28,317 bases of DNA from Rhodobacteraceae bacterium UBA1957 (GTDB taxonomy: Bacteria > Pseudomonadota > Alphaproteobacteria > Rhodobacterales > Rhodobacteraceae): contig DDEJ01000057.1 in assembly GCA_002336405.1 (NCBI GenBank), positions 1 through 28,317 of the forward strand, written 5' to 3'. Within the stretch, counting starts at the first letter, position 1. The number at the start of each line of letters is the position of its first letter. A program made the translations under genes and the position numbers. Below are positions 15,234-24,000 of the stretch, piece after piece. Below the pieces are notes generated by a model that was not told where the DNA came from, ran no database searches, and worked only from the letters and a program-made list of their open reading frames with translations.

Positions 15234-17054
15234 TTAATAGCCGCTGTCAGTGGTCAAAACATAATGGCCTGCCGCGACTTTCTTATACTGTGACGGTGCT
15301 GGACTGTAGTCTAAAGCATGAATCGGTGATGGTATAGGCTTGAAATTCAGGTCTTTTTCCTTTTTGCGCCGTCTTGGGTCAGCAATTGGAACCGCCTTCA
15401 TCAATGCTTTGGTATAGGCATGTTGAGGGGTCTCAAATACTGCAGATCGCGGACCGATCTCAACGATCCGCCCCAAATACATAACCGCAACCTGATGGCT
15501 GACACGCTCGACCACCGCCATATCATGGCTGATGAACAAAAACGACAACCCCAAATCAGATTGCAATTCCATCATCAAATTCAACACCTGGGCCTGCACC
15601 GAGACATCCAAAGCAGAGACCGCCTCGTCGGCAATGATCAGCTTGGGGTTCAGCGCCAGCGCCCGCGCAATCGCCACACGCTGTCGCTGGCCGCCTGACA
15701 ATTCATGAGGAAACCGCTGCAGAAAACTGCGCGGTAACTCCACCCGATCAAACAGCACTGCTACCCGCTCCTCAAGTGCCTGCCCACTGACCACGTTATA
15801 ATTTCGCAACGGTTCGGCGACCTGATCTGACAATTGCATCTGTGGGTTCAGAGACGCAAACGGATCTTGAAATACCATTTGCATGTGTACCCGCGCCTGC
15901 CGCATTTCTGCCGCCGGCAACGCCAATATATCCTGCCCTCCGAGATCAACACTGCCAGAGAGCGGGTCAACCAGCCGCAAGATCGAGCGCCCCACCGTGG
16001 ATTTTCCACAACCAGACTCGCCCACCAAAGACAGCGTTTGTCCCTGATTAATCACAAACGACACGTCTTCAACCGCATGGACATTGGCCACGGTCCGGCG
16101 CAGAAAACCACCCTTGACAGGAAAGCGCGTGGTCAGGTTTTGCACCGTCAAAAGCGGCACATTTGTCCCCTCAATCGGGGTCAAATCGTGATCTTTGGTC
16201 CCCAAAAGCCGCATCGGTTCCGGCAGGGATTTGCCACGCATCTCGCCCAGTTTCGGCACCGCTGCCAGCAGTGATTTTGTATAGTCGTGTTGGGGGTTTT
16301 CGAAAATATCCGTAACCGGCCCCTCTTCGACCTTTTTCCCGCGGTACATCACCACCACGCGGTCAGCCATCTGGGCCACCACCGCCATATCGTGGGTGAT
16401 GAACATAACGGCGGTTCCGGTTTCACGTTTCAAACGGTCCATCAACGCTAGAATTTCGGCTTGTATCGTCACATCCAACGCTGTGGTCGGCTCATCCGCA
16501 ATCAACAACCGCGGCTCACAAGCCATCGCCATCGCGATGACAACGCGTTGCCGCATGCCCCCCGACAGCTCATGTGGATACTGTTTGATCCGACGCTCTG
16601 GTTCGGGAATGCGCACCTCACGTAGCAACTCAAGCGCCCGCTCCGTGGCCTGATCACGAGTAAGAGACTTGTGCAGGCGCAAGCCTTCGGTCAACTGACG
16701 CTCGACGGTAAACACTGGGTTCAACGCCGTCATCGGCTCTTGGAATATCATCCCAATTTCATTACCTCGTATCGATCTCATCAGCGCCTGATCAGTTTGC
16801 GCCAGATCAACGATGCCCTCAGCTTTGCGATCAAACAACAGCCTGCCATCCGCAATCTTGCCGCCACCAAACTCAACCAACCGCATCAACGACAGGGATG
16901 AGACCGACTTTCCAGAGCCAGATTCGCCTACAACACAGACGGTTTCACCGGGGTTAATCTCGAATGAGACATCCTCAACCCCAACCACAAGGCCCTGTTT
17001 TGTTTGGAATTCGACCCTTAAATTTTCGACGCGCGCGATGGGAGCATCTAACAT
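15234..17054 (-). CDS. Fused dipeptide-type ABC transporter ATPase (DppD-DppF / GsiA-like)
   Basis: A 606-residue protein carrying two complete ATP-binding domains that power the two permeases encoded on the other strand. Domain 1: Walker A GESGSGKS (43-50), signature LSGGMRQR (163-170), Walker B LLIADEP (183-189). Domain 2: Walker A GESGCGKS (345-352), signature LSGGQRQR (452-459), Walker B LIIADEA (472-478). Each ends in the oligopeptide-type region (FENPQHDYTKSLL; FETPQHAYTKALM). A 50-residue basic tail follows domain 2. The ATG is supported by AGGGGA five bases upstream. It is the first gene of the minus-strand operon with the two M20 hydrolases, which ties transport to hydrolysis. The frame overlaps no other gene. 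Confidence 0.95.
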   Translation of the reverse strand: MLDAPIARVENLRVEFQTKQGLVVGVEDVSFEINPGETVCVVGESGSGKSVSSLSLMRLVEFGGGKIADGRLLFDRKAEGIVDLAQTDQALMRSIRGNEIGMIFQEPMTALNPVFTVERQLTEGLRLHKSLTRDQATERALELLREVRIPEPERRIKQYPHELSGGMRQRVVIAMAMACEPRLLIADEPTTALDVTIQAEILALMDRLKRETGTAVMFITHDMAVVAQMADRVVVMYRGKKVEEGPVTDIFENPQHDYTKSLLAAVPKLGEMRGKSLPEPMRLLGTKDHDLTPIEGTNVPLLTVQNLTTRFPVKGGFLRRTVANVHAVEDVSFVINQGQTLSLVGESGCGKSTVGRSILRLVDPLSGSVDLGGQDILALPAAEMRQARVHMQMVFQDPFASLNPQMQLSDQVAEPLRNYNVVSGQALEERVAVLFDRVELPRSFLQRFPHELSGGQRQRVAIARALALNPKLIIADEAVSALDVSVQAQVLNLMMELQSDLGLSFLFISHDMAVVERVSHQVAVMYLGRIVEIGPRSAVFETPQHAYTKALMKAVPIADPRRRKKEKDLNFKPIPSPIHALDYSPAPSQYKKVAAGHYVLTTDSGY

Positions 17055-17317
17055 AAAATTCCCCTAAATTATAATCGAAACCGTACTGGGAGGAATACAA
17101 GCCTGTCAAACAGAATTCGAGGAGAGGCAAATTCATCGAAAATCAATAATTTATTTGCGCCGCCCTGAAAAAAAAATGTAAAACATTGCTTTTTCAAAAA
17201 ACTCTGCTTTCTATTGGGCATTGGCCAAAGGTTATTGAAGTGCTTTCACCCGATTTAACCCAGCGTCAGAGTGGACTGATAGAAATGTGAAAACACAAAT
17301 ATGGGAGATAAAATAAT
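17055..17317. promoter_or_regulatory. Divergent control region of the peptide ABC locus
   Basis: This 263-base AT-rich gap lies between the ATPase operon (-) and the binding-protein operon (+). At 17175-17187 it carries the perfect dyad AATGT-AAA-ACATT, next to a run of nine A. The GT-NNN-AC core is like FadR-subfamily GntR operators, and a related palindrome lies near the gntR gene. Shine-Dalgarnos for both divergent genes mark its ends (AGGGGA to the left, GGGAGA to the right). Exact promoters are not clear by eye. Confidence 0.45.
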
Positions 17318-19015
17318 ATGATCAAATACTTATTTCTTGGAGCCGCCGCTGCGTTTACGCTGGCACCGGCAGCCATGGCCGAACGCGGCGGCGACGGTGA
17401 TGTCAAAATTATCTACTGGCAGGCACCATCAATCCTCAACCCATATCTTTCAGGCGGGACGAAGGATATCGAATCATCGTCGATCGTGATCGAACCACTG
17501 GGGCGTTATACTGAAACGGGCGCTCTTGTGCCTTATCTTGCTCAAGAAATTCCCACCGTCGCAAACGGCGGGGTCAGCGCTGACCTCACTGCGATCACCT
17601 GGAAGTTAAAAGAAGGCTTGTTGTGGTCGGACGGATCACCTGTCACCTCTGCCGATGTGAAATTCACCGCGGATTATTGCATGCATCCAGAAGGTGGCTG
17701 TGCACAGCTTGCAAAATTCGAAGGGGTCACCTCAATCGATACCCCAGATGCACTTACGATTACTGTGAATTTTTCTTCGCCCAAGCCCAATCCCTATGGC
17801 CCTTTCATGGGCGGCCAGACACCGATCATTCAAAAAGCACAATTTGAAAACTGCATGGGTGCCAAAGCCCCGGGTTGCACCGAAGCAAACTTCAACCCAA
17901 TCGGTACTGGCCCGTTTGTTGTGACCGATTTCCGACCCAATGACGTGATCCAGATGGCGGCCAATCCAAATTACCGCGATCCCGCCAAACCAGCCTTTGC
18001 GACTTTGACTTTCAAAGGTGGCGGCGATGCCACGGGCGCTGGCCGGTCGGTGCTGGAGACCGGCGAATTTGACTATGCTTGGAACCTGCAACTGGCCCCC
18101 GACGTCATTGCCAATATGGAAAAAGCTGGCAAAGGCGTTGCCATCGCGGGTTTTGGCCCGCTGGTTGAGCGGCTTGAAATGAATATGACTGATCCATCGT
18201 CCGATTTGGACGCTGACATCCGCGCAACCCGCAAAGCACCGCATCCGTTTTTATCGGACATCAACGTGCGCAAATCCCTGTCGATGGCAATCGACCGCCC
18301 CCTGCTTGTTGAGGTGGGCTATGGTAAGGCTGGTCGCGTATCATGCGATCTGGTACCAGCACCAGACCTTTATGCCGCAAACAATGACTATTGCATGAAG
18401 CAAGATATCGCTGGTGCAAACGCTCTGCTTGACAGCGCAGGTTGGACCAAGGGTGGCGATGGCATCCGCGCCAAAGACGGTGTGCGCCTGTCCATACTGT
18501 ACCAGACCTCAACCAACGCTGTTCGCCAGGACTTTCAGGCCTTGATCAAACAGTGGTGGGGTGAAATCGGTGTCGAAACTGAGCTTCGCAATTTGAATGC
18601 ATCGGTCTTCTTTGGCGGTGACCCCGGCAGCCCCGATACATTTCAAAAGTTCTATGCGGATGTGGAAATGTACGCAAACACGTTTGACGGCACAGACCCC
18701 CAAGCCTATCTGGCGGCCTATCGGTGTGGCAATGAACCAAAGCCGGAAAGCCAGTGGCAGGGCGAAAACATCAACCGGTTCTGTGATCCAGCCTATGACG
18801 CGATGCTGGACGAATTGGCCCAGACCGGTGATCTGGCAAAACGTGGCGAAATTGCGATCAAGTTGAACAATATGCTGACCAAAGACAGCTATACCATTGT
18901 ACCGCTCGTACACCGCGGCCGGGTGTCTGCGCATGCCAAATCCCTTGGCGGGGTGATCCTGAACACCTGGGATTCCGAACTTTGGAATGTTGCCGACTGG
19001 CACCGGATCAAATAG
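17318..19015 (+). CDS. Periplasmic peptide-type solute-binding protein (SBP family 5)
   Basis: A 565-residue exported binding protein. The signal peptide has a short basic start, a hydrophobic Ala-rich core and an AMA-ER cleavage site around residue 21. The family 5 core is visible: LNPYLSGG (40-47), WKLKEGLLWSDGSPVTSADV (95-114), GTGPF (196-200), NVRKSLSMAIDRPLL (316-330) and a Tyr/Trp-rich C-terminus. Eight cysteines (121, 128, 179, 187, 343, 359, 470, 489) fall in four nearby pairs and would form disulfides in the periplasm. GGGAGA precedes the ATG at good spacing. The two permease genes follow after a 109-base gap with a hairpin. Family members bind peptides, but also opines and glycosides, so substrate is open; the M20 hydrolases favour peptides or acyl-amino acids. 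Confidence 0.93.
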   Translation: MIKYLFLGAAAAFTLAPAAMAERGGDGDVKIIYWQAPSILNPYLSGGTKDIESSSIVIEPLGRYTETGALVPYLAQEIPTVANGGVSADLTAITWKLKEGLLWSDGSPVTSADVKFTADYCMHPEGGCAQLAKFEGVTSIDTPDALTITVNFSSPKPNPYGPFMGGQTPIIQKAQFENCMGAKAPGCTEANFNPIGTGPFVVTDFRPNDVIQMAANPNYRDPAKPAFATLTFKGGGDATGAGRSVLETGEFDYAWNLQLAPDVIANMEKAGKGVAIAGFGPLVERLEMNMTDPSSDLDADIRATRKAPHPFLSDINVRKSLSMAIDRPLLVEVGYGKAGRVSCDLVPAPDLYAANNDYCMKQDIAGANALLDSAGWTKGGDGIRAKDGVRLSILYQTSTNAVRQDFQALIKQWWGEIGVETELRNLNASVFFGGDPGSPDTFQKFYADVEMYANTFDGTDPQAYLAAYRCGNEPKPESQWQGENINRFCDPAYDAMLDELAQTGDLAKRGEIAIKLNNMLTKDSYTIVPLVHRGRVSAHAKSLGGVILNTWDSELWNVADWHRIK

Positions 19016-19057
19016 AAATCGGTTCAAAGGGCATCCGCGCCTTGTGATGCAACAGCG

Positions 19058-19080
19058 GGCTCCGGACATGCGCCGGAGTT
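19058..19080 (+). promoter_or_regulatory. Hairpin between binding-protein and permease genes
   Basis: CTCCGG (19060-19065) and CCGGAG (19073-19078) form a six-pair stem with a seven-base loop, extendable by two G-U pairs. No T-run follows, so it is not a full terminator. Hairpins here commonly protect the binding-protein mRNA or reduce read-through, giving more binding protein than permease. Confidence 0.5.
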
Positions 19081-19124
19081 CGCACCATTGCCAGACGTCA
19101 AGATAAGCCCCAAAGGCACCTGAA

Positions 19125-20132
19125 ATGTTTACCTTTACTCTCCGACGGCTGGCCATAACCGTCCCGACCTTGCTGTTTATCAGCCTGATAATTTTTCTTC
19201 TGCTCGAATTAGCCCCCGGAGACCCGATGGCGCAGGTCCCTCTGACGGTGCCCCCCGAGGTCAAAGAAAAGATGCGTCTCGCGTTGGGTTTGGGCGAACC
19301 TGCACCAGTACGATTTTGGAAATGGATCGTTCAGTTTTTCTGGATCGAGCCGCAAGTCTTAGTTGATCATTATCTCGGCACCACCTTTTCGGAAGGTAAC
19401 CAGCGCGTAATCAGTTGGCAAACCCGCAGCCCGGTGATGGATATCGTCATCCAACGCATGCCACAGACCTTATGGGTTGTTGGCATGTCGTATGTTGTCG
19501 GTGTCTTGATCGCGCTGCCCATCGGCATTTACTCTGCCTACCGGCAATATTCCGTGTTTGATCAAGTCGGTACTTTTGTATCAATGATCGGCTTTGCGGT
19601 GCCACCTTTTTTCAGCGGCGTGCTTGTCATCGTGCTGTTTTCGGTCAATTTGGGTTGGTTTCCATCGATTTACGATACCACCCATGTGGTCAATGATTGG
19701 GACAGTTTTGTGATCCAGTTAAAACAGATGATTATGCCAGTGATGGTGCTGGCACTGCAGACCACAGCGCAGATCAGCCGCTTTACACGCGCCTCGATGT
19801 TGGACAACCTCAATCAGGATTATGTGCGCACCGCCCGAGCAAAAGGGCTGGGTGAAAAAGCCGTCGTGCTGGCGCATGTCTTGCGCAACTCACTAATCCC
19901 GGTGGTCACCGTGATTGCCTTGGGGGTTCCGGCGGTCTTTGGCGGTGCGATCATCACAGAGCAGGTGTTCAAAGTGAATGGCATCGGCCAATTGTTTATC
20001 ACCGCTCTGCTGGCCAACGATCTGCCCATGGTCCACACCGTGGCATTTATCTTTGCCATTCTCATCGTAACATTCAACCTGATTGCCGATGTGCTCTATG
20101 GCATTCTTGACCCAAGGATCCGCTATGACTGA
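19125..20132 (+). CDS. Peptide ABC transporter permease, DppB type
   Basis: A 335-residue inner-membrane protein forming half of the channel. It starts RRLAITVPTLLFISLIIFLLL, the first membrane helix, followed by LAPGDPM, typical of DppB/OppB. A periplasmic insert (about 40-110) precedes five more helices. The cytoplasmic EAA loop is RTARAKGLGEKAVVLAHVL with the conserved Gly, which docks on the fused ATPase. The end DVLYGILDPRIRYD is standard. AAAGG lies about 11 bases before the ATG. The stop overlaps the next permease start by eight bases. Confidence 0.94.
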   Translation: MFTFTLRRLAITVPTLLFISLIIFLLLELAPGDPMAQVPLTVPPEVKEKMRLALGLGEPAPVRFWKWIVQFFWIEPQVLVDHYLGTTFSEGNQRVISWQTRSPVMDIVIQRMPQTLWVVGMSYVVGVLIALPIGIYSAYRQYSVFDQVGTFVSMIGFAVPPFFSGVLVIVLFSVNLGWFPSIYDTTHVVNDWDSFVIQLKQMIMPVMVLALQTTAQISRFTRASMLDNLNQDYVRTARAKGLGEKAVVLAHVLRNSLIPVVTVIALGVPAVFGGAIITEQVFKVNGIGQLFITALLANDLPMVHTVAFIFAILIVTFNLIADVLYGILDPRIRYD

Positions 20133-21027
20133 CAGCGACATATCTGCAAAGCCAAGCAGCCAATGGTATGATATTTGGATGCAATTTCGCAGCCACAAAG
20201 GCGCCTTGATTGGCGGCATTGTTTTCATACTTATTATCGCGGCAGTGTCGCTGGGCCCATTGCTCTGGCCATATGACCCAACCTATATCGATATTCGCGC
20301 ACGCAACCAAACCCCGAACTGGGCGCATCCTTTCGGCACCGACCAATTGGGACGTGACACGTTGGCGCGGATGATGGCGGGGGGACAGACCTCGATCGCA
20401 GTTGGATTGACGGCCATGCTTTTGGCGCTGGTTGTCGGCAGCTTCATCGGCGTTCTAGCTGGATTTTTCAAACGTCTCGACAACCTGTTGATGCGGATGA
20501 CAGACCTGTTTCTTGCACTGCCCTTGCTGCCTATTTTGCTGGTGATGATGTTGTTGTTCCGCGAGGTCTTGAACAATGCGTTTGGCCCTGAAAAAGGCAT
20601 TTTTATTCTGATCACCGTCTCGATCGGGATTACCAGTTGGATGCCTACGGCGCGGATTGTGCGCGGCGATGTGCTGGCGCTCAAAGAGCGCGAATTTGTG
20701 CTTGCCGCCCGATCCATCGGTACCAGTAACACGCGGTTGATCTTGCGCCATATCCTGCCCAACGTGATGTCACCGATTATGGTTTCGGCCACCTTGGGCA
20801 TTGCAAATGCAATTATCACCGAATCGGCGCTGTCATTTCTGGGCTTGGGCTTTCCACCCGACTTTCCAACTTGGGGGCGGTTGCTGAACGATGCCACCGA
20901 TTACCTGCAACAATACCCGGAGCGGGTATTTTGGCCGGGGTTGGCAATTTCTCTAACCGTCCTCAGCGTCAATTATCTGGGGGATGGGTTGCGCGATGCC
21001 TTGGACCCACGCATCCGCAGCCGTTAA
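20125..21027 (+). CDS. Peptide ABC transporter permease, DppC type
   Basis: A 300-residue inner-membrane protein, second half of the channel. The N-terminal cytoplasmic segment is followed by FRSHKGALIGGIVFILIIAA (first helix), then HPFGTDQLGRDTLARMM, the DppC hallmark. The EAA loop REFVLAARSIGTSNTRLILR sits in the last third, followed by LPNVMSPIMV, and the C-terminus is GDGLRDALDPRIRSR. The frame opens at 20083, but the ATG at 20125 overlaps the previous stop by eight bases and gives the usual length. It converges on the DUF3422 gene 51 bases away. Confidence 0.94.
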   Translation: MTDSDISAKPSSQWYDIWMQFRSHKGALIGGIVFILIIAAVSLGPLLWPYDPTYIDIRARNQTPNWAHPFGTDQLGRDTLARMMAGGQTSIAVGLTAMLLALVVGSFIGVLAGFFKRLDNLLMRMTDLFLALPLLPILLVMMLLFREVLNNAFGPEKGIFILITVSIGITSWMPTARIVRGDVLALKEREFVLAARSIGTSNTRLILRHILPNVMSPIMVSATLGIANAIITESALSFLGLGFPPDFPTWGRLLNDATDYLQQYPERVFWPGLAISLTVLSVNYLGDGLRDALDPRIRSR

Positions 21028-21061
21028 ACAGCAAAGGTGCGCGCTTGGCTTTGTCGTTCCA

Positions 21062-21075
21062 GCGCGTCATCGCGC
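21062..21075. terminator. Weak hairpin between converging permease and DUF3422 genes
   Basis: GCGCG-TCAT-CGCGC is a tight five-pair GC stem inside the 51-base convergent gap. No strong T-run follows in either direction, so termination here would be weak or need Rho. Confidence 0.3.
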
Positions 21076-21078
21076 AGC

Positions 21079-22371
21079 TTAAATGTTCTTGCGAACACGC
21101 CGCACAGCCATCCACACCAATGCCACAACCGGCAAGGTTATCAGGGCGCTGAGCATCGTCTTGCTTACACCTACAAGTGCTGCCAAAGGGTAGCCCAGAT
21201 ACCCCGCCAACGACACCGCATAATAGCTGATTGCCACAACCGACAGCCCCTCAACCGTGCGCTGCAGACGCAACTGCAGGGCGGCGCGCTTGTCCATACT
21301 CTCCAACAGGGCCTGATTTTGGGCCGAGCGTTCCACGTCAACCCGCGTGCGCAACAGTTGCCCCGCCCGCATCGCCCGGTCCGCCATCCTACTGAGACGG
21401 AGCGCCGTAGATTTTACCGTCCGCATAGCCGGATCATAGCGCCGGATCATAAACTCGCCAAATGTCTGACGCCCCGCGAACCTGCGTTCGCGCAACACCT
21501 CAATCCGCTGCCCAACAATCGCCTGATAAGCCTCGGTAGCGGCAAACCGAAACGCACTTTGCGCCGACAGGCTTTCCAACTCGGCCGAAATACTCAGTAG
21601 CGCATCCAACGTTTGCTCAGCAGCACTGACCCCAGACGTCATATCAGCCATCAAAGCTGTCAGATTTCCATCAATTTCACCCATCCGCGATTGCATTTCT
21701 CGCGCGCGGGAAAAGCCCAGCATTGACATGGTTTTATAGGTTTCAATCTCGCACAGGCGCTGTACCACCCGGCCTATGCGACGGCGCCCTGTATCCGGAG
21801 AGACAAACATCGCGATCCTCAGATGTCCGCCGGGATCAATGCGAAAATCGCTCGCCACCACCGCAGCATTATCCAAGACATGGCTAACTGCAAGGCTTTC
21901 GGGCACAAACCAATCACGCAAGCGCGCCGCGATCGTTTCGTCGTCTGAAAGCGGCTCAATACGGATCAGCGCCGAAGTCATCCTGACCCCCGCCATACTT
22001 GCCAGCCAATCTTCGGGAAACAACTCAAACTCGGCCGGATCAAAAGCCCGTTCCCCAAGCCCTGCACCAAATATCGTATAGGTGACAAACTCGGTATGTT
22101 GTTCCCATTTCACTTGATATTTGCCAATGTCACCAAAATAATGCGTCGCTCCAGCTTCTGGATGTGGCGCGCCATGTCTCTCTAACAGATCAATTAGATG
22201 GTCCAGATCAACCGCGCGGTCGCGCCCCACTGCTTGGACCTCTTGCTTAATGGCCAAAAACACCGCCATCCCCGGAGCCACCATTGCAGGAAACGGTCGG
22301 GCATGAAGTTCATTGGCCAATTGATACCGAAGTCTGTGGTCTTTTATCGTTAAGGCTCGGCGTGACGGCAT
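21079..22371 (-). CDS. DUF3422 family membrane-anchored protein
   Basis: A 430-residue protein matching DUF3422. It begins with the family-typical HRLRYQLANELHARPFPAM (12-30). A mixed alpha/beta region follows to about 215, then a long helical, coiled-coil-like stretch (about 225-370, rich in Ala, Arg and Glu) and two membrane helices near the end (about 376-398 and 403-423) with a basic tail. The layout suggests a large cytoplasmic domain tied to the inner membrane, somewhat like CorA transporters in outline, though no GMN motif is present. AAGGA lies nine bases before the ATG. It stands alone between converging and divergent neighbours. No function is established to my knowledge. Confidence 0.88.
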   Translation of the reverse strand: MPSRRALTIKDHRLRYQLANELHARPFPAMVAPGMAVFLAIKQEVQAVGRDRAVDLDHLIDLLERHGAPHPEAGATHYFGDIGKYQVKWEQHTEFVTYTIFGAGLGERAFDPAEFELFPEDWLASMAGVRMTSALIRIEPLSDDETIAARLRDWFVPESLAVSHVLDNAAVVASDFRIDPGGHLRIAMFVSPDTGRRRIGRVVQRLCEIETYKTMSMLGFSRAREMQSRMGEIDGNLTALMADMTSGVSAAEQTLDALLSISAELESLSAQSAFRFAATEAYQAIVGQRIEVLRERRFAGRQTFGEFMIRRYDPAMRTVKSTALRLSRMADRAMRAGQLLRTRVDVERSAQNQALLESMDKRAALQLRLQRTVEGLSVVAISYYAVSLAGYLGYPLAALVGVSKTMLSALITLPVVALVWMAVRRVRKNI

Positions 22372-22545
22372 TGCAAAACATCCTTACAAAACGCGGGGTA
22401 TCCAAATGATCTTACGTCATTCATGAATAAATTAAACACATATATTTCATAATGTTACGAGTATACAATCGCATACATTTTAACCGCCTACCCGGCATAA
22501 AAAACGCGCCAAAATGGCGCGTTTTTCTCAGCCAGCAGCGCCAGC
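22372..22545. promoter_or_regulatory. DUF3422 upstream region
   Basis: This AT-rich gap of 174 bases lies between the DUF3422 start and the pntB terminator. It contains the perfect 10-bp palindrome ATTCATGAAT (22419-22428) and TA-rich sequence that probably includes the DUF3422 promoter on the minus strand. No gene is seen. Confidence 0.35.
22499..22526 (-). terminator. Intrinsic terminator after pntB
   Basis: The stem ACGCGCC-AAAAT-GGCGCGT (22504-22522) is flanked by A-run and T-run on either side, so it is symmetrical. It lies about 23 bases past the pntB stop on the minus strand and would end the pntAB transcript. Confidence 0.9.
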
Positions 22546-23985
22546 TTATGAAATTTTCGTCAAAAGCTTATCCAGACTGGCTTTCGCATCACCATAAAAC
22601 ATGCGGGTATTTTCTTTGAAAAACAACGGGTTCTCTATTCCGGAATAACCGGTGCCCTGCCCACGCTTTGAGACGAAAACCTGTTTGGCCTTCCAGCACT
22701 CTAAGACCGGCATGCCGGCAATTGGGCTGTTTGGATCATCTTGTGCCGCAGGGTTCACAATGTCGTTCGAACCAATGACAATCACAACATCCGTATCGGG
22801 GAAATCATCGTTGATCTCATCCATTTCCAGTACGATGTCATAGGGCACCTTGGCCTCAGCCAACAACACGTTCATGTGTCCCGGCAAGCGCCCGGCCACC
22901 GGGTGGATGGCAAAGCGCACGTTTTTTCCCGCTGCGCGCAGACGCTTTGTCAACTCGCTCACGCTTTGTTGGGCCTGCGCCACCGCCATGCCATAACCGG
23001 GGATAATCACCACGCTATCGGCCTCATCCAGCGCCGCGGCCACACCGTCTGCCTCAATCGCCACCTGTTCACCCTCGACCGCCATCTGCGGCCCGCTTGT
23101 GCCACCAAAACCACCAAGAATCACTGAGACAAACGAGCGGTTCATCGCCTTGCACATGATATAGCTCAAAATAGCGCCCGACGAGCCCACAAGCGCACCC
23201 ACCACAATCAGCAGATCATTGCCCAGCGAAAAGCCGATCGCCGCAGCCGCCCAACCCGAATAAGAGTTCAACATCGAGACAACCACTGGCATATCGGCAC
23301 CACCGATTCCCATAATCAGATGCCATCCGATAAAGAGCGCCGCGACTGTCATGATCAGCAGCGGCAACAGATCGCCTGATTGGAAGTACCACAGCAACGA
23401 CACAACGGTCAGCAGCGCTGCACCCGCGTTTAGCGCATGACCGCCGGGAAGTTGCGTGGCCGTTGTGTTCACCCGGCCCGCCAGCTTGCCGTAAGCCACC
23501 ACCGAACCGGTAAAGGTAATAGCCCCGATGAAGATGCCTAGAAACAGTTCGACCCTGAGAATGTTGATTTCAACCGCCGTTTTTTTCGCTACAAGCGCCG
23601 CAAACCCCGTCAGGCTTTCCAGATCGCCCCCCCCCGCAAGTGCCGCTTTAACATTGGTAATTTCAAGATCCGCATTAAAGCCCACAAAGACGGCGGCAAG
23701 ACCCACCAAAGAATGCATCGCGGCGACCAGCTCTGGCATCTGCGTCATCTGCACACGTTGCGCCAGTTGCATGCCGATGAAACCACCAAGCCCGATCAGA
23801 ACCAGCGACACCAACCAAAAGCCTGAGCCCGGCCCAATGAGCGTTGCACCCACCGCGAGCCCCATGCCGACAATGCCGTACCATACCGCGCGTTTTGCGC
23901 TCTCGTGTCCCGAAAGCCCGCCAAGCGAGAGAATGAAAAGAACAGCTGCAACCACATATGCTGCGGTAGTAAATCCGATATCCAT
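22546..23985 (-). CDS. pntB: NAD(P) transhydrogenase subunit beta
   Basis: A 479-residue membrane protein that, with PntA, couples proton entry to hydride transfer from NADH to NADP+. The first two thirds carry about nine membrane helices. The C-terminal domain III binds NADP(H): [28 protein letters not shown], and [11 protein letters not shown] near the end. The frame is open to a GTG at 23994, but that codon would leave no room for a Shine-Dalgarno. The ATG at 23985 gives the family's normal N-terminus ([12 protein letters not shown]). It lies 15 bases after pntA. A strong terminator follows. Confidence 0.96.
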   Translation of the reverse strand: MDIGFTTAAYVVAAVLFILSLGGLSGHESAKRAVWYGIVGMGLAVGATLIGPGSGFWLVSLVLIGLGGFIGMQLAQRVQMTQMPELVAAMHSLVGLAAVFVGFNADLEITNVKAALAGGGDLESLTGFAALVAKKTAVEINILRVELFLGIFIGAITFTGSVVAYGKLAGRVNTTATQLPGGHALNAGAALLTVVSLLWYFQSGDLLPLLIMTVAALFIGWHLIMGIGGADMPVVVSMLNSYSGWAAAAIGFSLGNDLLIVVGALVGSSGAILSYIMCKAMNRSFVSVILGGFGGTSGPQMAVEGEQVAIEADGVAAALDEADSVVIIPGYGMAVAQAQQSVSELTKRLRAAGKNVRFAIHPVAGRLPGHMNVLLAEAKVPYDIVLEMDEINDDFPDTDVVIVIGSNDIVNPAAQDDPNSPIAGMPVLECWKAKQVFVSKRGQGTGYSGIENPLFFKENTRMFYGDAKASLDKLLTKIS

Positions 23986-24000
23986 TGATCCCACCCTTTT

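Noticed and set aside
15420..16274. Plus-strand frames of up to 146 codons inside the ABC ATPase gene
   Set aside because: They are antisense shadows; the minus-strand product has complete ATPase motifs throughout.
18509..19264. 251-codon minus-strand frame over the binding-protein and permease genes
   Set aside because: It is antisense to two genes with clear families and has no recognisable domain.
20083..20124. DppC-type permease starting at 20083
   Set aside because: It would overlap the upstream permease by 50 bases without a ribosome site; ATG 20125 gives the usual short overlap.
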